Source: Ga0077555 sp964500805 (GTDB lineage Bacteria; Pseudomonadota; Alphaproteobacteria; Rhizobiales; Hyphomicrobiaceae). From it: a DNA stretch of 64,000 bases. Shown here in pieces: positions 52,207-61,117 of this stretch. The position numbers and the translations under genes were made by a program. Under the pieces are notes generated by a model. That model made no database searches. It had not been told where the DNA came from and saw only the letters and a program-made list of their open reading frames with translations. Numbering within the stretch: position 1 is the first letter of the stretch; each line of letters starts with the position of its first letter. The stretch is from positions 23,467 through 87,466 of the forward strand of contig CAZCQH010000022.1 of assembly GCA_964500805.1 (NCBI GenBank), read 5' to 3'.

Positions 52207-53292
52207 TCAGTAGCCTTCCTTCATCAGTGGAAACGAACTGTCGTAGCCGAACCGTCCAACTGGCAACGCCTTGGCGAGATAGCGCTTGTCGAGCTCGGCG
52301 TAGGACGTAACGCCCAGCATGCCGAGCGTGCGCCGCACCTCGTCCTCGAGCAGCTCGAGCGCACGCACCACGCCCGCTTCTCCGCCGGCCGCCAGCGCCA
52401 GGCCTTGCAGACGGCCCATACCAACCGCGCTCGCGCCCATGGCCATCGCCTTCACGATATCACTGCCGCGCATGAAGGCACCGTCGACGACAACCTCCGC
52501 TTTCTTGCCGACTGCATCGACGACCTCCGGCAGCACGTCGAGACCACCGAGCCCGTGGTCGAGCTGGCGCCCGCCGTGATTTGAGACGTAGACCACCTCG
52601 ACGCCATGCTCGACGGCAATGATCGCATCCTCGGCAGTTGCGATACCTTTGAGAATGAGCGGCACTTTGAACTTTTTCCGGATGCGCTTGATATCGCTCC
52701 AGCTGAAGGCCGCTTGGAACGGATCGCCATGATCGCTGGCGGTTCCGCGCCGCGCTGTCGGCTTATAGCGCTTCGCCAGGTCACGCTCGCGCCGGCCGTA
52801 GTAGTCGAGGTCGACCGTCAGCGCGACACCGGCATACCTGTGCTCGACAGCAGCGGCGATCCGCGCGTCCACCCAGTCCGCGTCGCCTCTAACGTAGAGC
52901 TGGAACAGCTTCGGATGGCGCGGCGCCGCCGCGGCGACTTCCTCGAGGCCGGGCTTTGCCACCGAGCTCAGCATATGCAGGCAGCCGAACGAAGCGGCAG
53001 CCTTGGTTGGCGCAGTGGCGCCGACCGGGCACAGGTCCTGCAGCGAGCCGATTGGTGCCAAGATCACCGGCAGGCGCATGTCGATGCCGAGAAGCGTCGC
53101 GCGGCACGAGACTTCCCCGACATTGCGCAGCACCCGCGGCCTGAACGCAACGCTGTCGATTGCGGCGCGGTTGCGCAGAAGCGTCGTCTCCGTCTCGGCG
53201 CCGCCCATTAGGTAATCCCACGTCTCCGGCGAAAGAGCCTTCTTGGCCGGAGCATAGAATTCGTGCAGCACCTCGAAGCCCGTCTTGGTCAT
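52207..53292 (-). CDS. FMN-dependent alpha-hydroxy-acid oxidase/dehydrogenase
   Basis: A 361-residue TIM-barrel flavoprotein of the glycolate oxidase / L-lactate dehydrogenase / mandelate dehydrogenase family. FMN-contacting segments are FRPRVLRNVGEVSCRATLLG near residue 51 and LPVILAPIGSLQDLCP. The conserved lysine is in LILKGIATAEDA near residue 215. The catalytic histidine and arginine are in VYVSNHGGRQLDHG near residue 237. The substrate 2-hydroxy acid is not determined by sequence. It is probably co-transcribed with the carbonic anhydrase gene. Confidence 0.92.
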   Translation of the reverse strand: MTKTGFEVLHEFYAPAKKALSPETWDYLMGGAETETTLLRNRAAIDSVAFRPRVLRNVGEVSCRATLLGIDMRLPVILAPIGSLQDLCPVGATAPTKAAASFGCLHMLSSVAKPGLEEVAAAAPRHPKLFQLYVRGDADWVDARIAAAVEHRYAGVALTVDLDYYGRRERDLAKRYKPTARRGTASDHGDPFQAAFSWSDIKRIRKKFKVPLILKGIATAEDAIIAVEHGVEVVYVSNHGGRQLDHGLGGLDVLPEVVDAVGKKAEVVVDGAFMRGSDIVKAMAMGASAVGMGRLQGLALAAGGEAGVVRALELLEDEVRRTLGMLGVTSYAELDKRYLAKALPVGRFGYDSSFPLMKEGY

Positions 53293-53463
53293 GGTTTTCC
53301 TTGTCCCTCAGCGCGTTGCATGCCGTCCCGGCCGCCGCGATAGAGCAGCGGGGGGGCGGGCGCAAGCGCATTCGAGACATGGCTGGCTTCTTATGCGATC
53401 CGGTGCATGTTAGGGGATCGGAAATGGCCAGCGAGACGATCGGTAGTAGCTGAGGACTGATCC

Positions 53464-54162
53464 ATGCAAACCATCAAAGCACTAACGTTCGACACCGGCG
53501 GAACCATTCTCGACTGGCATTCAGGCGTCAAGCGAGAGCTGGCAGCGGCCGGCGCCCGGCGCGGCGTCAGCGGCGATTGGACTGAGCTCACCAACGAGTT
53601 CCGCCGCCGCTCGCTCGCCGGCATCGTGAACACCATCGGCACCCGCTACAACTTCGACGACGTGCATCGCGATCAGCTCGAGCGGCTCCTGAAGGAGAAA
53701 GGCCTCGGTGCATTCACAGCAGAGGACCGCGAAAAGATCATCGGTGCGCTGTTCCAGCTCGACGCCTGGCCCGATTTCGTGCCTGGACTCACCCGGCTGC
53801 GCGCCAAGTTCCCCTGCATCTCGTTCACGCTCCTTTCGACAGCGCTGGTCATCGCGGTCTCACGCAAGAACGGCATCGTCTGGGACGCGGTGATCTCCTG
53901 CGAGATGCTCGGCATATACAAAGTGCGGCCCGAGGCCTATCAGGGCGCGGCCAAGCTCCTGCAGCTGAAGCCCTCGGAGATCCTGATGGTCGCCTGCCAC
54001 AATTTTGATCTCGACGCGGCTCGGAAGGAAGGCTTCAAGACGTGCTTCGTGAAGCGTCCCAACGAGTGGGGCCCGCCAGGCCCGCCAGATCCCAATCCCA
54101 ATCCCGGCTGTGATCTTGTTGTAGGCAACTTCGGCGAGCTTGCCGACCGGATGGGTTGCTGA
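53464..54162 (+). CDS. HAD family haloacid dehalogenase-like hydrolase (type II)
   Basis: A 232-residue HAD-superfamily hydrolase of the (S)-2-haloacid dehalogenase type. The nucleophile Asp is in TFDTGGTILDWHSG near residue 9. A helical cap follows (residues 15-100), then LLSTALVIAVSRKNG with the motif II Ser/Thr. KVRPEAYQGA near residue 155 has the conserved Lys, and ACHNFDLDAARKEGF near residue 176 contains the motif IV acidic residues. Type II enzymes hydrolyse 2-haloacids, but many homologues are phosphatases or of unknown specificity. Confidence 0.88.
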   Translation: MQTIKALTFDTGGTILDWHSGVKRELAAAGARRGVSGDWTELTNEFRRRSLAGIVNTIGTRYNFDDVHRDQLERLLKEKGLGAFTAEDREKIIGALFQLDAWPDFVPGLTRLRAKFPCISFTLLSTALVIAVSRKNGIVWDAVISCEMLGIYKVRPEAYQGAAKLLQLKPSEILMVACHNFDLDAARKEGFKTCFVKRPNEWGPPGPPDPNPNPGCDLVVGNFGELADRMGC

Positions 54163-54296
54163 GCCGAGGTACCGCGAAATGTGCCGCACGGCGGTTCAGG
54201 CCGAATGCCCCCGGCAAAACGCAAAGCGGATTGGGAGCCGATGTCTTTCGAGCTGATGCTGAAGGCTCTTGGCATGTCATCGGGGAGTGAAGCGTA

Positions 54297-54689
54297 ATGC
54301 CGAAGCGTATCGTGTCATCGGATCGCGTTTATCGCAGCCGGCTGCCGTTCGCACAGGCGACCATGGCCGGCGGCTTCATGTTTGTGTGCTGCACCGGCAC
54401 CGATAAGGACGGTCGCGTAGCGCCGGACATCGAAGTTCAGACACAGCAGTGCATCGATAACATCCGCGCGCTCCTCGAGGACGCCGGCGGCACGCTCGAC
54501 GATGTCGTGAAATGCACCGTTTACGTAACGGACAGAATCCATTGGCAGCCGATGAATGATATCTATTTCGCGAACTTCTCGACCAATCCGCCGCATCGCG
54601 TGTCCTGCATCGTCGGCGGCCTCGGTCGGCCCGAGCTGCTGGTCGAGATCGACGCGACCGCCTATCTCGGCGACAACGCGCAAGCCTGA
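54297..54689 (+). CDS. RidA family protein
   Basis: A 130-residue RidA/YjgF-type enamine/imine deaminase. The sequence has the canonical length. The family arginine is in PPHRVSCIVGGLGRPELLVE near residue 98 and the Glu/Asp region is VEIDATAYLG. An early QATMAGGFMFVCCTGTDKDG fits the first beta strand and ligand pocket. It follows the HAD gene by 134 bases on the same strand. Unlike the RidA-like protein at 20460-20921, it is standard in size. Confidence 0.88.
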   Translation: MPKRIVSSDRVYRSRLPFAQATMAGGFMFVCCTGTDKDGRVAPDIEVQTQQCIDNIRALLEDAGGTLDDVVKCTVYVTDRIHWQPMNDIYFANFSTNPPHRVSCIVGGLGRPELLVEIDATAYLGDNAQA

Positions 54690-54703
54690 TGCCGCCGCCA
54701 TAA

Positions 54704-55165
54704 CTAGCTCGGCAGCTCCGCCGCGCGCTTGAGGTCGGCAAGGTCAACGGCAAGCTGTCTTTCGATCGTACCGCGCATCAGGTAACCGAGCGGCGCCAGA
54801 AGCCGAGCCGCCAGAGTTTGCGGTGTTCCATCGAAGATGAGCCGCAACCGGGTTCCTGCATCGTGGGCTTCCAGCAGATGTTCTGCCCGATAGGCGGTGC
54901 CGCGATTCGTTGCGGTCAGCACGAAGCGCTGCGGCGGCGAAATCTCGGCGACAGTCATCTCCTCAATGGCTTCGCGGCCAAACATGGTTCGCGTTTCGCG
55001 AAACCGCGTGCCGAGGTCAACCGGTCCCTCCGTCAGCATATCGATCCGCTCGATCGCAACCATCGTCTCTGGCCATCGCTCGACATCGGTCAGCAGGGCA
55101 AACACGCGTTCCGGAGAGGCGGAAATCGCAGTCTCGACGCAAATGCGCATGGCCGGCCTATTCAT
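54704..55165 (-). CDS. SRPBCC family (polyketide cyclase/START-like) protein
   Basis: A 153-residue helix-grip protein. VETAISASPERVFALLTDVERWPE near residue 9, the middle FRETRTMFGREAIEEMTVAE and VLTATNRGTAYRAEHLLEA, and a C-terminal amphipathic helix (IERQLAVDLADLKRAAE) match SRPBCC/Polyketide_cyc2 proteins. These bind hydrophobic ligands or act as cyclases. It is convergent with the RidA gene, and the ligand is unknown. Confidence 0.85.
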   Translation of the reverse strand: MNRPAMRICVETAISASPERVFALLTDVERWPETMVAIERIDMLTEGPVDLGTRFRETRTMFGREAIEEMTVAEISPPQRFVLTATNRGTAYRAEHLLEAHDAGTRLRLIFDGTPQTLAARLLAPLGYLMRGTIERQLAVDLADLKRAAELPS

Positions 55166-55245
55166 GTCTTGGTCTGAAGCCGAGGTAGCTTACATGCAAT
55201 GATGTTCGCATATCGGCAGATAGGCATCTTCGCAGGGAGCTGAAT

Positions 55246-56160
55246 ATGAGTCGTCTTGAAGACCTCGACCCGGTTCCAGGTGACCGGTTTTCGTGCGACG
55301 CGGTTGAGCAGGTGATCGTGCCTCGGGCGCGCGATCTCGGCGGCTTCGAGGTGCGCCGCGTCCTGCCGTCCGCTCGCAAGCAGATGGTTGGGCCCTTCAT
55401 CTTTTTCGATCAGATGGGACCCGCGGAGTTCCTGATCGGCAAGGGGATCGATGTCCGTCCGCATCCCCATATTGGCCTTGCGACGGTGACTTATCTGTTT
55501 CAGGGCGAGATGTGGCATCGCGACAGCCTCGGCACCTCGATGGTGATCAAGCCCGGCGAGGTGAACCTGATGACCGCGGGTCGCGGCATTGCGCATTCGG
55601 AGCGCGAGACCAGCGAGGCAAAAGCGCAGCCGCGAACCTTGTTCGGCATCCAGTCCTGGCTCGCGCTGCCGAAGTCACACGAGGAGACCCTGCCGGCTTT
55701 CGCGCATGCTGGCCTCGATGAGCTTCCGCGCATCGCCGGCGAGGGCAAGCGGGTGCGCCTGATTCTGGGCGAGGCCTACGGCGCGCGCTCACCGGTGGAG
55801 TTCCCGCATCCGACGCTCTACGCCGAAGCCGTATTGGCACCTGGATCGGTGATGCCATTTGATGCCCATTATGATGAGCGGGCGATCTATGTGGCCTCCG
55901 GCGAGATCGATATCGCAGGTGACAAGTTTGAGGCGGGCCGCCTGCTCGTCCTCAACCCCGGCGATCGCATCTCGGTTCTCGCGCTCACCAATGCGCGCCT
56001 TATGTTGCTTGGCGGCGAGCCCATGGACGGCCCACGTCATATTTGGTGGAATTTCGTATCATCATCGAAGGATCGCATTGCCGCGGCCAAGGCTGACTGG
56101 ACCGCGGGCCGGTTCGACAAAGTGCCGGGCGACGAGAAAGAGTTCATTCCCGCCCCGTGA
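55246..56160 (+). CDS. Pirin family protein (cupin)
   Basis: A 304-residue double cupin. The N-terminal metal site is seen in PHPHIGLATVTYLFQGEMWHRDS near residue 67 (three His and a Glu). The GEVNLMTAGRGIAHSER sequence near residue 104 and the second cupin with GGEPMDGPRHIWWNFVSS near residue 253 are typical of pirins. Bacterial pirins include quercetinases and a modulator of pyruvate dehydrogenase. The substrate is unknown. It is divergent from the SRPBCC gene and convergent with the TPP enzyme gene. Confidence 0.92.
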   Translation: MSRLEDLDPVPGDRFSCDAVEQVIVPRARDLGGFEVRRVLPSARKQMVGPFIFFDQMGPAEFLIGKGIDVRPHPHIGLATVTYLFQGEMWHRDSLGTSMVIKPGEVNLMTAGRGIAHSERETSEAKAQPRTLFGIQSWLALPKSHEETLPAFAHAGLDELPRIAGEGKRVRLILGEAYGARSPVEFPHPTLYAEAVLAPGSVMPFDAHYDERAIYVASGEIDIAGDKFEAGRLLVLNPGDRISVLALTNARLMLLGGEPMDGPRHIWWNFVSSSKDRIAAAKADWTAGRFDKVPGDEKEFIPAP

Positions 56161-56181
56161 TGAGCCGTTAGCTGGGTCGCG

Positions 56182-57933
56182 TCACACCGGCCGGTCGCCC
56201 TTCTTGACCGTGAGCTGTGCACGGTTGTCTGCGGCTGGCAGCATCTTGGAGGGATCACGCGTCACGACGACATCGATGATCGTCGGCAAATCCGTGTTCT
56301 CGAGTCCCTGCTGCAGCGCCCGCGACAGCCGCTCCGGATCGGTGACGCGGATGCCGTGGCAGCCGAACCCCTCGGCGATCTTGGCGTAGTTCATCTCCAC
56401 CAGGTCCGATGATTGGTAGGCACCCTGGCCGTAGACCGCATGCTGCAGCGCCTTCACGTAGCCCGAGGCGGCGTTGTTGAACACGACGGCGACGAAGCTC
56501 GCACCCGTTCGCCGCGCCGTCTCCAGCTCGCCGAGACTCATGTTGAAGCCGCCGTCGCCCGTGAGCGAAACTACGCGCCGCTTCGGGCCTGCCGCCAGCT
56601 GCGCGCCAATGCCGCCCGGCACGCCGTAGCCGATCGAGGCAAAGCCGCGGTCGGGCAAGAAGTGCCGGCCCGCCTGCTTGGTGTCGAACATCAGGCCGCC
56701 CCAGTGCGCGGCAAAGCCACCGTCGGCCACCACGATGCCGTCGGCCGGCATGATCTTGTTGAGCTCGTTCATGAGCCGGCCGACGTTGATCGGGCTCTCC
56801 TTCGATTCGAGCCGATCCTTCGCGCCGACTCTCCACTCCGCCATGCGCTTCGGCAACTCGGCGATGTAGTCCGCGCGCTTCTGTGCTGCGGCCCGCCCGT
56901 TGCCGAGCGCCGCCGCCAAATCCTGCAGCGTTAGCTTGGCGTCGCCTGCCAGCGCGACGTCGGTCTTGGTCGTGCGGCCGATCTCGGTCGGGTCCACCTC
57001 GATGTGAATGACCGGCTTGCCCGGCGGGATCAGCGCAAAGCGCTTGGTCGCGATCTCCCCGAGCTTGCAGCCCACCACCAGCAGGCAGTCCGACGCGGCG
57101 ATCAGCGCATTGGCAATCCGGTCATAGCGCCCGAAGAGGCCAGCGGAATGCGAATGCGCGCACGCGATCGCGCCCTTGCCTGACATGGTATGGGCGACCG
57201 GAATGCCGTAATCCTCGGCGAACTGCTGCAGCACCCCCCAGGCTTCCGAGATGTGCACGCCTCCGCCTGCAAGAATGAGCGGCCGTTCCGCTTTGGCGAG
57301 GATAGCCGCGGCTTTCTCCACGCTCGAGCCGTCAGCGCGCGTGCGCCGCGCCTGCGCTTTCAGCGTGTCGGGATCGATCCAGAAGTCGCTCTCGGGGAAA
57401 TCGAACTCACCATGCGCGATGTCCTCCGGCACATCGAGGATCACCGGCCCAGGCCGCCCGCTCGTGGCAACGGCAAATGCGCGCCGCACGTGCTCAGGCA
57501 CGCGTTTGATGTGCTCGAAGCGAATGAGCTCCTTCGCAGCCGGCCGCAGGATTTCCACTTGCCGCGCCTCTTGCGTCATGTTCTTCCAGGCATGCTCGCG
57601 ATTGGCATCGCCGATGATCGCGATCATCGGTATGCCGGCATTGAGGCTCTCGATCAGCGCTGTGGTTAGGTTCGTCGCGCCAGGTCCAAGCGTGCCGTCC
57701 GAGACGGCGGGGCGGTTCGTGACCTTCGCCCAGGCATCGGCCGCGAAGGCGCCGCAGCGCTCGTCGTTGATCAGGTAGTGTTTGAGGGAGAGCGCCCGGC
57801 ACGCCTCGTAGAACGGCAGCAGCTGGAAGCCGCCCATGCCGAACATCGGCCCGCAACCAGAGAGCTTCAGCATCTCGGCCAAGGCCATGCCGCCGGTGAT
57901 GCGGCGGATGGCGGGTGAGGTCGTCGTGGTCAT
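56182..57933 (-). CDS. Thiamine pyrophosphate-binding enzyme, acetolactate synthase-like (paralogue 2)
   Basis: A 583-residue TPP enzyme. The conserved Glu is in INDERCGAFAADAWAKV near residue 59. The TPP/Mg motif is LTGDGGFNMSLGELETARRT near residue 452 with NNAASG later. The middle domain has a nucleotide-like fold (ILAKAERPLILAGGGVHIS). Family members include acetolactate synthase, oxalyl-CoA decarboxylase, 2-hydroxyacyl-CoA lyases and sulfoacetaldehyde acetyltransferase; the exact reaction is not clear. It is a distant paralogue of the enzyme at 38601-40253. No ilvN is adjacent. Confidence 0.88.
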   Translation of the reverse strand: MTTTTSPAIRRITGGMALAEMLKLSGCGPMFGMGGFQLLPFYEACRALSLKHYLINDERCGAFAADAWAKVTNRPAVSDGTLGPGATNLTTALIESLNAGIPMIAIIGDANREHAWKNMTQEARQVEILRPAAKELIRFEHIKRVPEHVRRAFAVATSGRPGPVILDVPEDIAHGEFDFPESDFWIDPDTLKAQARRTRADGSSVEKAAAILAKAERPLILAGGGVHISEAWGVLQQFAEDYGIPVAHTMSGKGAIACAHSHSAGLFGRYDRIANALIAASDCLLVVGCKLGEIATKRFALIPPGKPVIHIEVDPTEIGRTTKTDVALAGDAKLTLQDLAAALGNGRAAAQKRADYIAELPKRMAEWRVGAKDRLESKESPINVGRLMNELNKIMPADGIVVADGGFAAHWGGLMFDTKQAGRHFLPDRGFASIGYGVPGGIGAQLAAGPKRRVVSLTGDGGFNMSLGELETARRTGASFVAVVFNNAASGYVKALQHAVYGQGAYQSSDLVEMNYAKIAEGFGCHGIRVTDPERLSRALQQGLENTDLPTIIDVVVTRDPSKMLPAADNRAQLTVKKGDRPV

Positions 57934-58228
57934 GGTTGCCCTCGCGGTTCGGCACTCTGTGCTTGTGTGGTCAGCGTAGTCTGAAGTGGGGCTAGGCGGT
58001 AGTGGGCACCCTCAGATGCCCTGACCCGGTACGCAAGGGAGGGACAACTGCGCCTTGATGTGCCGCTGACGATCAGCGCGCCCCGGGGACGGTTGCATGC
58101 TCGGGAAGCGGAGCTTGAACCTCATTGAGGAGTGAGGCGCACGGCGGCCTATGCGTCAAATACACATCAGTTTTGGAACGGACCTCGCCGAGGCAGCGTT
58201 CAAAAGCATCTGACAGATGGAGGCGTTG

Positions 58229-58456
58229 ATGCGTAGCATTTTGATTGCAGGAGCAGGACTGGCAACGGCGGCGTGTTTGGCGGTTGCGGCAAGCGCGCCA
58301 GCTCAAGCAGCGCCGATGCGGCTGCCAGGCCTACACGTCGACCAGTCTTCGCTGGTCACCCAGGTTCATCGGCGCCGCTACTTCCACTGCCACAGGCGGT
58401 GCTACCGCTCTGCATGGCGCTGGCATTGCCGCCGATACTGCCATCGCCGGTGGTGA
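58229..58456 (+). CDS. Small exported Cys/His/Arg-rich peptide
   Basis: A 75-residue protein with a signal peptide (MRSILIAGAGLATAACLAVA...AQA, cleavage near residue 28). The mature part ends in a strongly basic tail with two similar segments: HCHRRCYR (53-60) and HCRRYCHR (66-73). Each has a Cys-X3-Cys pair (C54/C58 and C67/C71) with flanking His. The ATG at 58229 is set by GGAGG six bases upstream. Related Arg/His-rich small exported proteins are common in Hyphomicrobiales, but I know no established function. It could bind metal or heme, or interact with membranes or nucleic acid. Confidence 0.75.
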   Translation: MRSILIAGAGLATAACLAVAASAPAQAAPMRLPGLHVDQSSLVTQVHRRRYFHCHRRCYRSAWRWHCRRYCHRRW

Positions 58457-58515
58457 TGCCTCTCCGGCCCATCATGCACGAGCTTCCGAGCCGAGCGTTC
58501 ATAGCGGGCGTGTGA

Positions 58516-59334
58516 TCAAATCTTATCTGGCACCGGGGATGGGTTTTCCGAGTTGCCGGCCGTCGCGCCTGCATCGACGGGGTGCACGACACCTGTAACC
58601 CATCGCGCCATGTCGGAGCAGAGGTACACAACTCCGTTGCCGACGTCCCAGCCCGTGCCTTCGGTCTGCAGCAGAGAACGCTTTCGGCGTGCCTCGCGGA
58701 GCTCCGGATCCATGCCATTGCCGCGCGCATAAACCATCGGAGTGTAGACCATTCCTGGCGCGATCGCATTGACGCGGATTCCTTCCCGCCCGTGATGCGC
58801 CGCCATCGCGCGGGTCATATTCACGACCGCACCCTTGGAGGTGGGATACATCAATCCAGCGTGCCCGCCTCTGAGACCCGCAACCGACGCGATGTTCACG
58901 ATCGAGCCTGCCTTCAGCTTGCGCATCTCAGGGATCGCAAAGCGCGCCATCAGCATCATCGAGGTGACATTGATCCGCATGTCGCGGTCCCAGTCGTCGA
59001 GATCGAGATCGACGGCCGTGCCGCCCGTCCCTCCGACGCCGACGTAGTTGACCAGAATGTCAAGCCGGCCCCATTCGGCAACGGTCGCATTCACCGCTGC
59101 TTCGCAAGACTTCGGCACTGTCACATCGGCATCGATCACCATGGATGAGCCTCCCTCCTTTTCGATCATCGCCTTGGTCGCCTCGGCGTTTTTGATGACG
59201 GAATCGATGAGTGCGACCTTGACGCCTTCCCGCGCCAGCAGGACCGCCGCCGCGCGGCCATTGCCGATGCCATCGGCGCGCGAGCCCGCACCGGTGACGA
59301 TCGCGACTTTTCCTCTGAGGCCCATATCCGGCAT
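58516..59334 (-). CDS. SDR family oxidoreductase
   Basis: A 272-residue short-chain dehydrogenase. The glycine motif is TGAGSRADGIGNGRA near residue 14, longer than the common TGxxxGIG. The catalytic serine region is NIASVAGLRGG and the active-site pair is YPTSK near residues 163-167. The C-terminal VVHPVDAGATAG is typical. GGAG precedes ATG 59334. It follows rimM on the same strand, 195 bases away. The substrate is unknown. Confidence 0.85.
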   Translation of the reverse strand: MPDMGLRGKVAIVTGAGSRADGIGNGRAAAVLLAREGVKVALIDSVIKNAEATKAMIEKEGGSSMVIDADVTVPKSCEAAVNATVAEWGRLDILVNYVGVGGTGGTAVDLDLDDWDRDMRINVTSMMLMARFAIPEMRKLKAGSIVNIASVAGLRGGHAGLMYPTSKGAVVNMTRAMAAHHGREGIRVNAIAPGMVYTPMVYARGNGMDPELREARRKRSLLQTEGTGWDVGNGVVYLCSDMARWVTGVVHPVDAGATAGNSENPSPVPDKI

Positions 59335-59528
59335 GTGCGTTCTCCTGTGACGATGACGTGTGCGGCGGAGTTTAGCATTGAGTCGCGCCGTGAAGCGCTC
59401 CGTTCAGCAGGTGCCCGATGTCTCGCAGAGCGCGACGTCGTCGTGCGACGTCGTCAGGCCCACTCGCGGAATTCCTGCCCCGACGCGCAAACCACCGGTG
59501 CGCGGGGCGTGGCGATGAATGCGAGGTC

Positions 59529-60119
59529 TCAGGATCTGCGCTTGGGCCTTGGGCGTCCCGGGGGTGAGTCTTCGATGGGCTCTGCACTGCGCTCGGCTTC
59601 GCGCTCGCCATCATCGCCCGACACCGGCATAATGACGATAACGCGCCTGCTGGCGATGTCGATCGTCGGAACGAAGGCATCTGAGAATGGTATGAGCTCG
59701 GTCTGCCGCAAGCCTTTGAGCGCAACTTCGATCAGGTCGCCGGCACCGAAATTGTGTACGCCGACGACGGTTCCGATCTCCGTGTCGTCGGGAGAGAACA
59801 CGGCAAGCCCGATGAGGTCGGCGTGATAGTACTCGTCCTCGGCGGCAGCAGGCAGCTTCTCGCGCGGCACATAGAGCTCGGTGCCCATCAGCGCCTCGGC
59901 TGCGTTCCGATCAGCAATCCCCTTGATGCGACAGATGACGCCCTTGCCGGTGTCACGCACGACCTTCAGCGAATAGGCGCGCGTGCCGGCTTTGTCGTGG
60001 AGCGGACCGTAAGCTGCGATGTCCGCCGGCACGGCTGCAAACGAATGCACCAGCACCTCACCGCGAATTCCATGCGCGGCGGTGATGCGGCCGAGCAGGA
60101 TTGGGGCAGGTTTTGCCAT
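59529..60119 (-). CDS. rimM: Ribosome maturation factor RimM
   Basis: A 196-residue 30S assembly factor that binds uS19 and helps mature the 16S rRNA head region. The N-terminal RimM domain opens with ILLGRITAAHGIRGEVLVHS. The PRC-barrel half includes EYYHADLIGLAVFSPDDTEIG near residue 95 and VPTIDIASRRVIVIMP near residue 149. A variable acidic/Arg-rich tail follows. The gene lies downstream of rpsP as in many bacteria, but the usual next genes trmD and rplS are not here. Confidence 0.95.
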   Translation of the reverse strand: MAKPAPILLGRITAAHGIRGEVLVHSFAAVPADIAAYGPLHDKAGTRAYSLKVVRDTGKGVICRIKGIADRNAAEALMGTELYVPREKLPAAAEDEYYHADLIGLAVFSPDDTEIGTVVGVHNFGAGDLIEVALKGLRQTELIPFSDAFVPTIDIASRRVIVIMPVSGDDGEREAERSAEPIEDSPPGRPRPKRRS

Positions 60120-60172
60120 TCAGGTCTGCCCGCACTTCTTTGGCGGCCGCATCGAATGTCGCAACCATCAAG

Positions 60173-60199
60173 CAATCCCGGCGCTGGGCGCCGGGATTG
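60173..60199 (-). terminator. Perfect 12-bp hairpin after rpsP
   Basis: CAATCCCGGCGC (60173-60184) pairs perfectly with GCGCCGGGATTG (60188-60199) around a 3-base loop, ending 7 bases after the rpsP stop. There is no clean U-tract, so it may be an attenuator or 3'-end stabiliser between rpsP and rimM. Confidence 0.6.
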
Positions 60200-60205
60200 A
60201 TCGCT

Positions 60206-60571
60206 TCACGCCGCGGGCTTCGCCTCGCCACCCTCGGCGGCTTTAGCGGCGGCCGCTGCCTCGCGCTCCTGGCGCTTTTTCTTCGGCTTTGCCTTCTCGG
60301 GATTGTTCGACGCTGTGCGCTTCATCAGGCCGGCGGCATCGAGAAAACGGGCGACGCGGTCCGTCGGTTGCGCGCCGACCGAGAGCCAGTGTTTGCAGCG
60401 CTCGAGGTTCAACTTCACGCGGTCGGCGTGGTCCTTTGGCAGCATCGGATTGTGGGAGCCGATCTGCTCGATATAACGGCCGTCGCGCGGCGAAGAGCTC
60501 TCGGCAACGACCACGTAGTAGTAAGGGCGTTTCTTGGTGCCGCCGCGAGAAAGGCGGATCTTCACTGACAT
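60206..60571 (-). CDS. rpsP: Small ribosomal subunit protein bS16
   Basis: A 121-residue ribosomal protein. The conserved N-terminal MSVKIRLSRGGTKKRPYY, VAESSSPRDGRYIEQIGSHN and LERCKHWLSVGAQPTDRVAR are all present. The C-terminal 40 residues form a Lys/Ala/Glu-rich extension typical of alphaproteobacterial bS16. It helps assemble the 30S body. The gene lies downstream of ffh and a GNAT gene, and a hairpin separates it from rimM. Confidence 0.97.
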   Translation of the reverse strand: MSVKIRLSRGGTKKRPYYYVVVAESSSPRDGRYIEQIGSHNPMLPKDHADRVKLNLERCKHWLSVGAQPTDRVARFLDAAGLMKRTASNNPEKAKPKKKRQEREAAAAAKAAEGGEAKPAA

Positions 60572-60601
60572 GACTGGTCTCCTTGTGGGTTTCTCATAGC
60601 G

Positions 60602-61117
60602 TTAGTTCAGGTTCGGGAAGTGACGCCAAACTTCAACGCTGGCTCCCCGTAATTCGATGTGGCCATCGCGCGTGGCGCCGAGCCGTTTCGCGACAGCCCG
60701 CGAGCCTGCGTTATCGCTCGCGATGTAACTCACTGCAGTCGGCCAGCCGAGCTCGCGAAACGCGTATGTGCAAGCGCGCGAGGCCCCCTCGGTCGCATAC
60801 CCATTTCCTTCATGAGCCTCGACAAGGCCCCACATGATCTCAGGCTCTGGCCATCCGGACGGCTGCCATAAACCCGTGTAGCCGACGAACGCATCGTCCG
60901 CTTTTCGCTCCAGCGCCCAGTTGCCGAAGCCGCGCATTTCCCAATGGCCGACGAACATGGCAATCCGCCGCCATGCATCGTCGCGATTGAACACGCCACC
61001 TAGATACTGCTGCGTACGCGCGTTGGCGCACATCTCGGCATAGGCATCGTGATGCCGCCCGCGCCAGCGCGTAAGGCGCAGCCGCTCCGTCTCGAGCTCC
61101 GGCACCGCGACGCTCAT
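60602..61117 (-). CDS. GNAT family N-acetyltransferase, RimJ/RimL-like
   Basis: A 171-residue acetyltransferase. ETERLRLTRWRGRHHDAYAE near residue 9 is the common start of the Acetyltransf_3 (RimJ/RimL-like) group. EMRGFGNWALERKADDAFVG near residue 60, MWGLVEAHEGNGYATEGASR near residue 95 (the acetyl-CoA P-loop) and ASDNAGSRAVAKRLGATRDG near residue 138 fit it. Its ATG overlaps the ffh stop by 4 bases (ATGA), so translation is likely coupled to ffh. The acceptor substrate is unknown; a ribosomal or SRP component is a guess from context. Confidence 0.88.
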   Translation of the reverse strand: MSVAVPELETERLRLTRWRGRHHDAYAEMCANARTQQYLGGVFNRDDAWRRIAMFVGHWEMRGFGNWALERKADDAFVGYTGLWQPSGWPEPEIMWGLVEAHEGNGYATEGASRACTYAFRELGWPTAVSYIASDNAGSRAVAKRLGATRDGHIELRGASVEVWRHFPNLN

